From Algoriphagus sp. (lineage in GTDB: Bacteria > Bacteroidota > Bacteroidia > Cytophagales > Cyclobacteriaceae), in the NCBI RefSeq assembly GCF_029254265.1, contig NZ_JAQWXX010000027.1, positions 42,115 through 106,114 on the forward strand: a stretch of DNA of 64,000 bases, written 5' to 3'. Each line of letters opens with the position of its first letter. Position 1 is the stretch's first letter. Below are positions 63,675 to 64,000 of this stretch, one piece after another. Made by a program: the position numbers and the translations under genes. The notes beneath the pieces were generated by a model. The model made no database searches and had not been told where the DNA came from. It was given only the letters and a program-made list of their open reading frames with translations.

Positions 63675-64000
63675 TTAAATCGAAGCAATAATGAGTCTGT
63701 CAAAGAGTTTTTGACCGAAATATCTTCTGTTGAGTTTGTAACAAAACTCGTCCAGGTAATTCTGCATCATTCGTTCACTGATCATATGGTAAGTTTGCAA
63801 GTGTTTCTTTAAGTTACTGATGGCAATGTGAACCCATTTGAGGTTAAAATTACCTTCCTCGGTTCCGGAGACCTCTCTGACATGAACATCAATACAATCA
63901 CTCAGATCTGAGAAGGTGGTACTCTTATCTGTTTGAAGCACGGAGTTAGAATCAATGTATTCTTTGATCAAAGCCTGTGCAGTTTTAGCCTCCAAGTTCT
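63675..64000 (-). mobile_element. IS1595-family (ISXO2-like) transposase, C-terminal part
   Basis: A 108-codon frame that runs off the right edge. The C-terminal end of a DDE transposase of the IS1595 family is recognised by KWVHIAISNLKKHL and YLDEFCYKLNRRYFG. The N-terminal catalytic residues are outside the window. A TTG at 63995 is not a real start. The insertion sequence must end between 63617 and 63674, close to the start of the amidohydrolase gene. Its terminal repeat cannot be defined without the other end. Confidence 0.85.

Noticed and set aside
63617..63703. N-terminal extension of the amidohydrolase
   Set aside because: It would bury the lipoprotein signal and overlap the transposase gene.
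1..64000. CRISPR arrays, tRNA and rRNA genes, cobalamin or SAM riboswitches
   Set aside because: Looked for regularly spaced repeats, T-arm-like sequences and leader folds near icmF and the aminotransferase; none could be supported.

Overview
The window looks like a chromosome segment of a Bacteroidota bacterium, most likely order Cytophagales (Cyclobacteriaceae/Algoriphagus-like). This rests on protein style and gene order, not on any search. The DNA is AT-rich, Shine-Dalgarno sites are poor, and promoters fit the Bacteroidota form TTTG-N19/20-TAnnTTTG. Lineage-typical genes include bifunctional HisB, the DUF177-rpmF-fabH-efp-accB-accC run, an IcmF mutase, a DUF4412 protein, NamZ (DUF1343) and a CarboxypepD_reg/plug protein. 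Most of the window is core metabolism and translation. The accessory content is a planctomycete-type cytochrome operon, a partial IS1595-type transposase and a family of small intergenic repeat units.

Layout. 1-1278: class III adenylate cyclase with TolB-like and TPR parts, cut by the left edge. 1518-8160: tight minus-strand operon of DUF1549/DUF1553 cytochrome, DUF1501 protein, membrane cytochrome and SIS-domain protein. 8383-14053: minus-strand pdxA, DUF177, rpmF, fabH, efp, accB, accC. 14170-17249: plus-strand rsmA, mgtE and a 2-hydroxyacid dehydrogenase. 17329-19051: a lipoprotein, then greA with a promoter and a terminator inside its leader, then a HIT protein. 19093-21400: sugar kinase and sugar porter. 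21754-29731: IcmF mutase, OsmC protein, a small ORF, a Cache-like lipoprotein and a hybrid histidine kinase. 29765-37055: E2 acyltransferase, cinA, SDR, folA, DUF4412, fmt, namZ. 37095-41124: LolC/E-like permease, glycosyltransferase, ATP-grasp, TPR lipoprotein. 41195-45774: hisGDCB behind a histidine-rich leader peptide and attenuator. 45898-52020: a Band-7-tail-like protein, a second sugar porter, SGNH hydrolase, SUI1, universal stress protein and menA. 52017-58904: glutathione peroxidase, argS, a GxxExxY nuclease-like unit, arginase, an aminotransferase and arginine decarboxylase. 59058-64000: a plug-domain surface protein, an amidohydrolase with altered metal ligands, and the end of an IS1595-family transposase.

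How the genes work together. Fatty-acid initiation (FabH, AccB, AccC) shares a transcription unit with EF-P. folA, the SDR and cinA overlap. argS, arginase and arginine decarboxylase gather arginine charging, catabolism and polyamine supply in one stretch. The lipoprotein and hybrid kinase overlap by an ATGA and probably form one sensory unit.

The observations most worth following are the his leader, in which the last His codon is part of the terminator stem; the terminator between the greA promoter and greA, which resembles the E. coli GraL arrangement; repeat units that abut stop codons, one carrying a GxxExxY gene; the uncharacterised cytochrome/SIS operon; a secreted protein whose signal peptide has no ATG, GTG or TTG; and a D-aminoacylase-like lipoprotein that has lost its HxH and Cys metal ligands.
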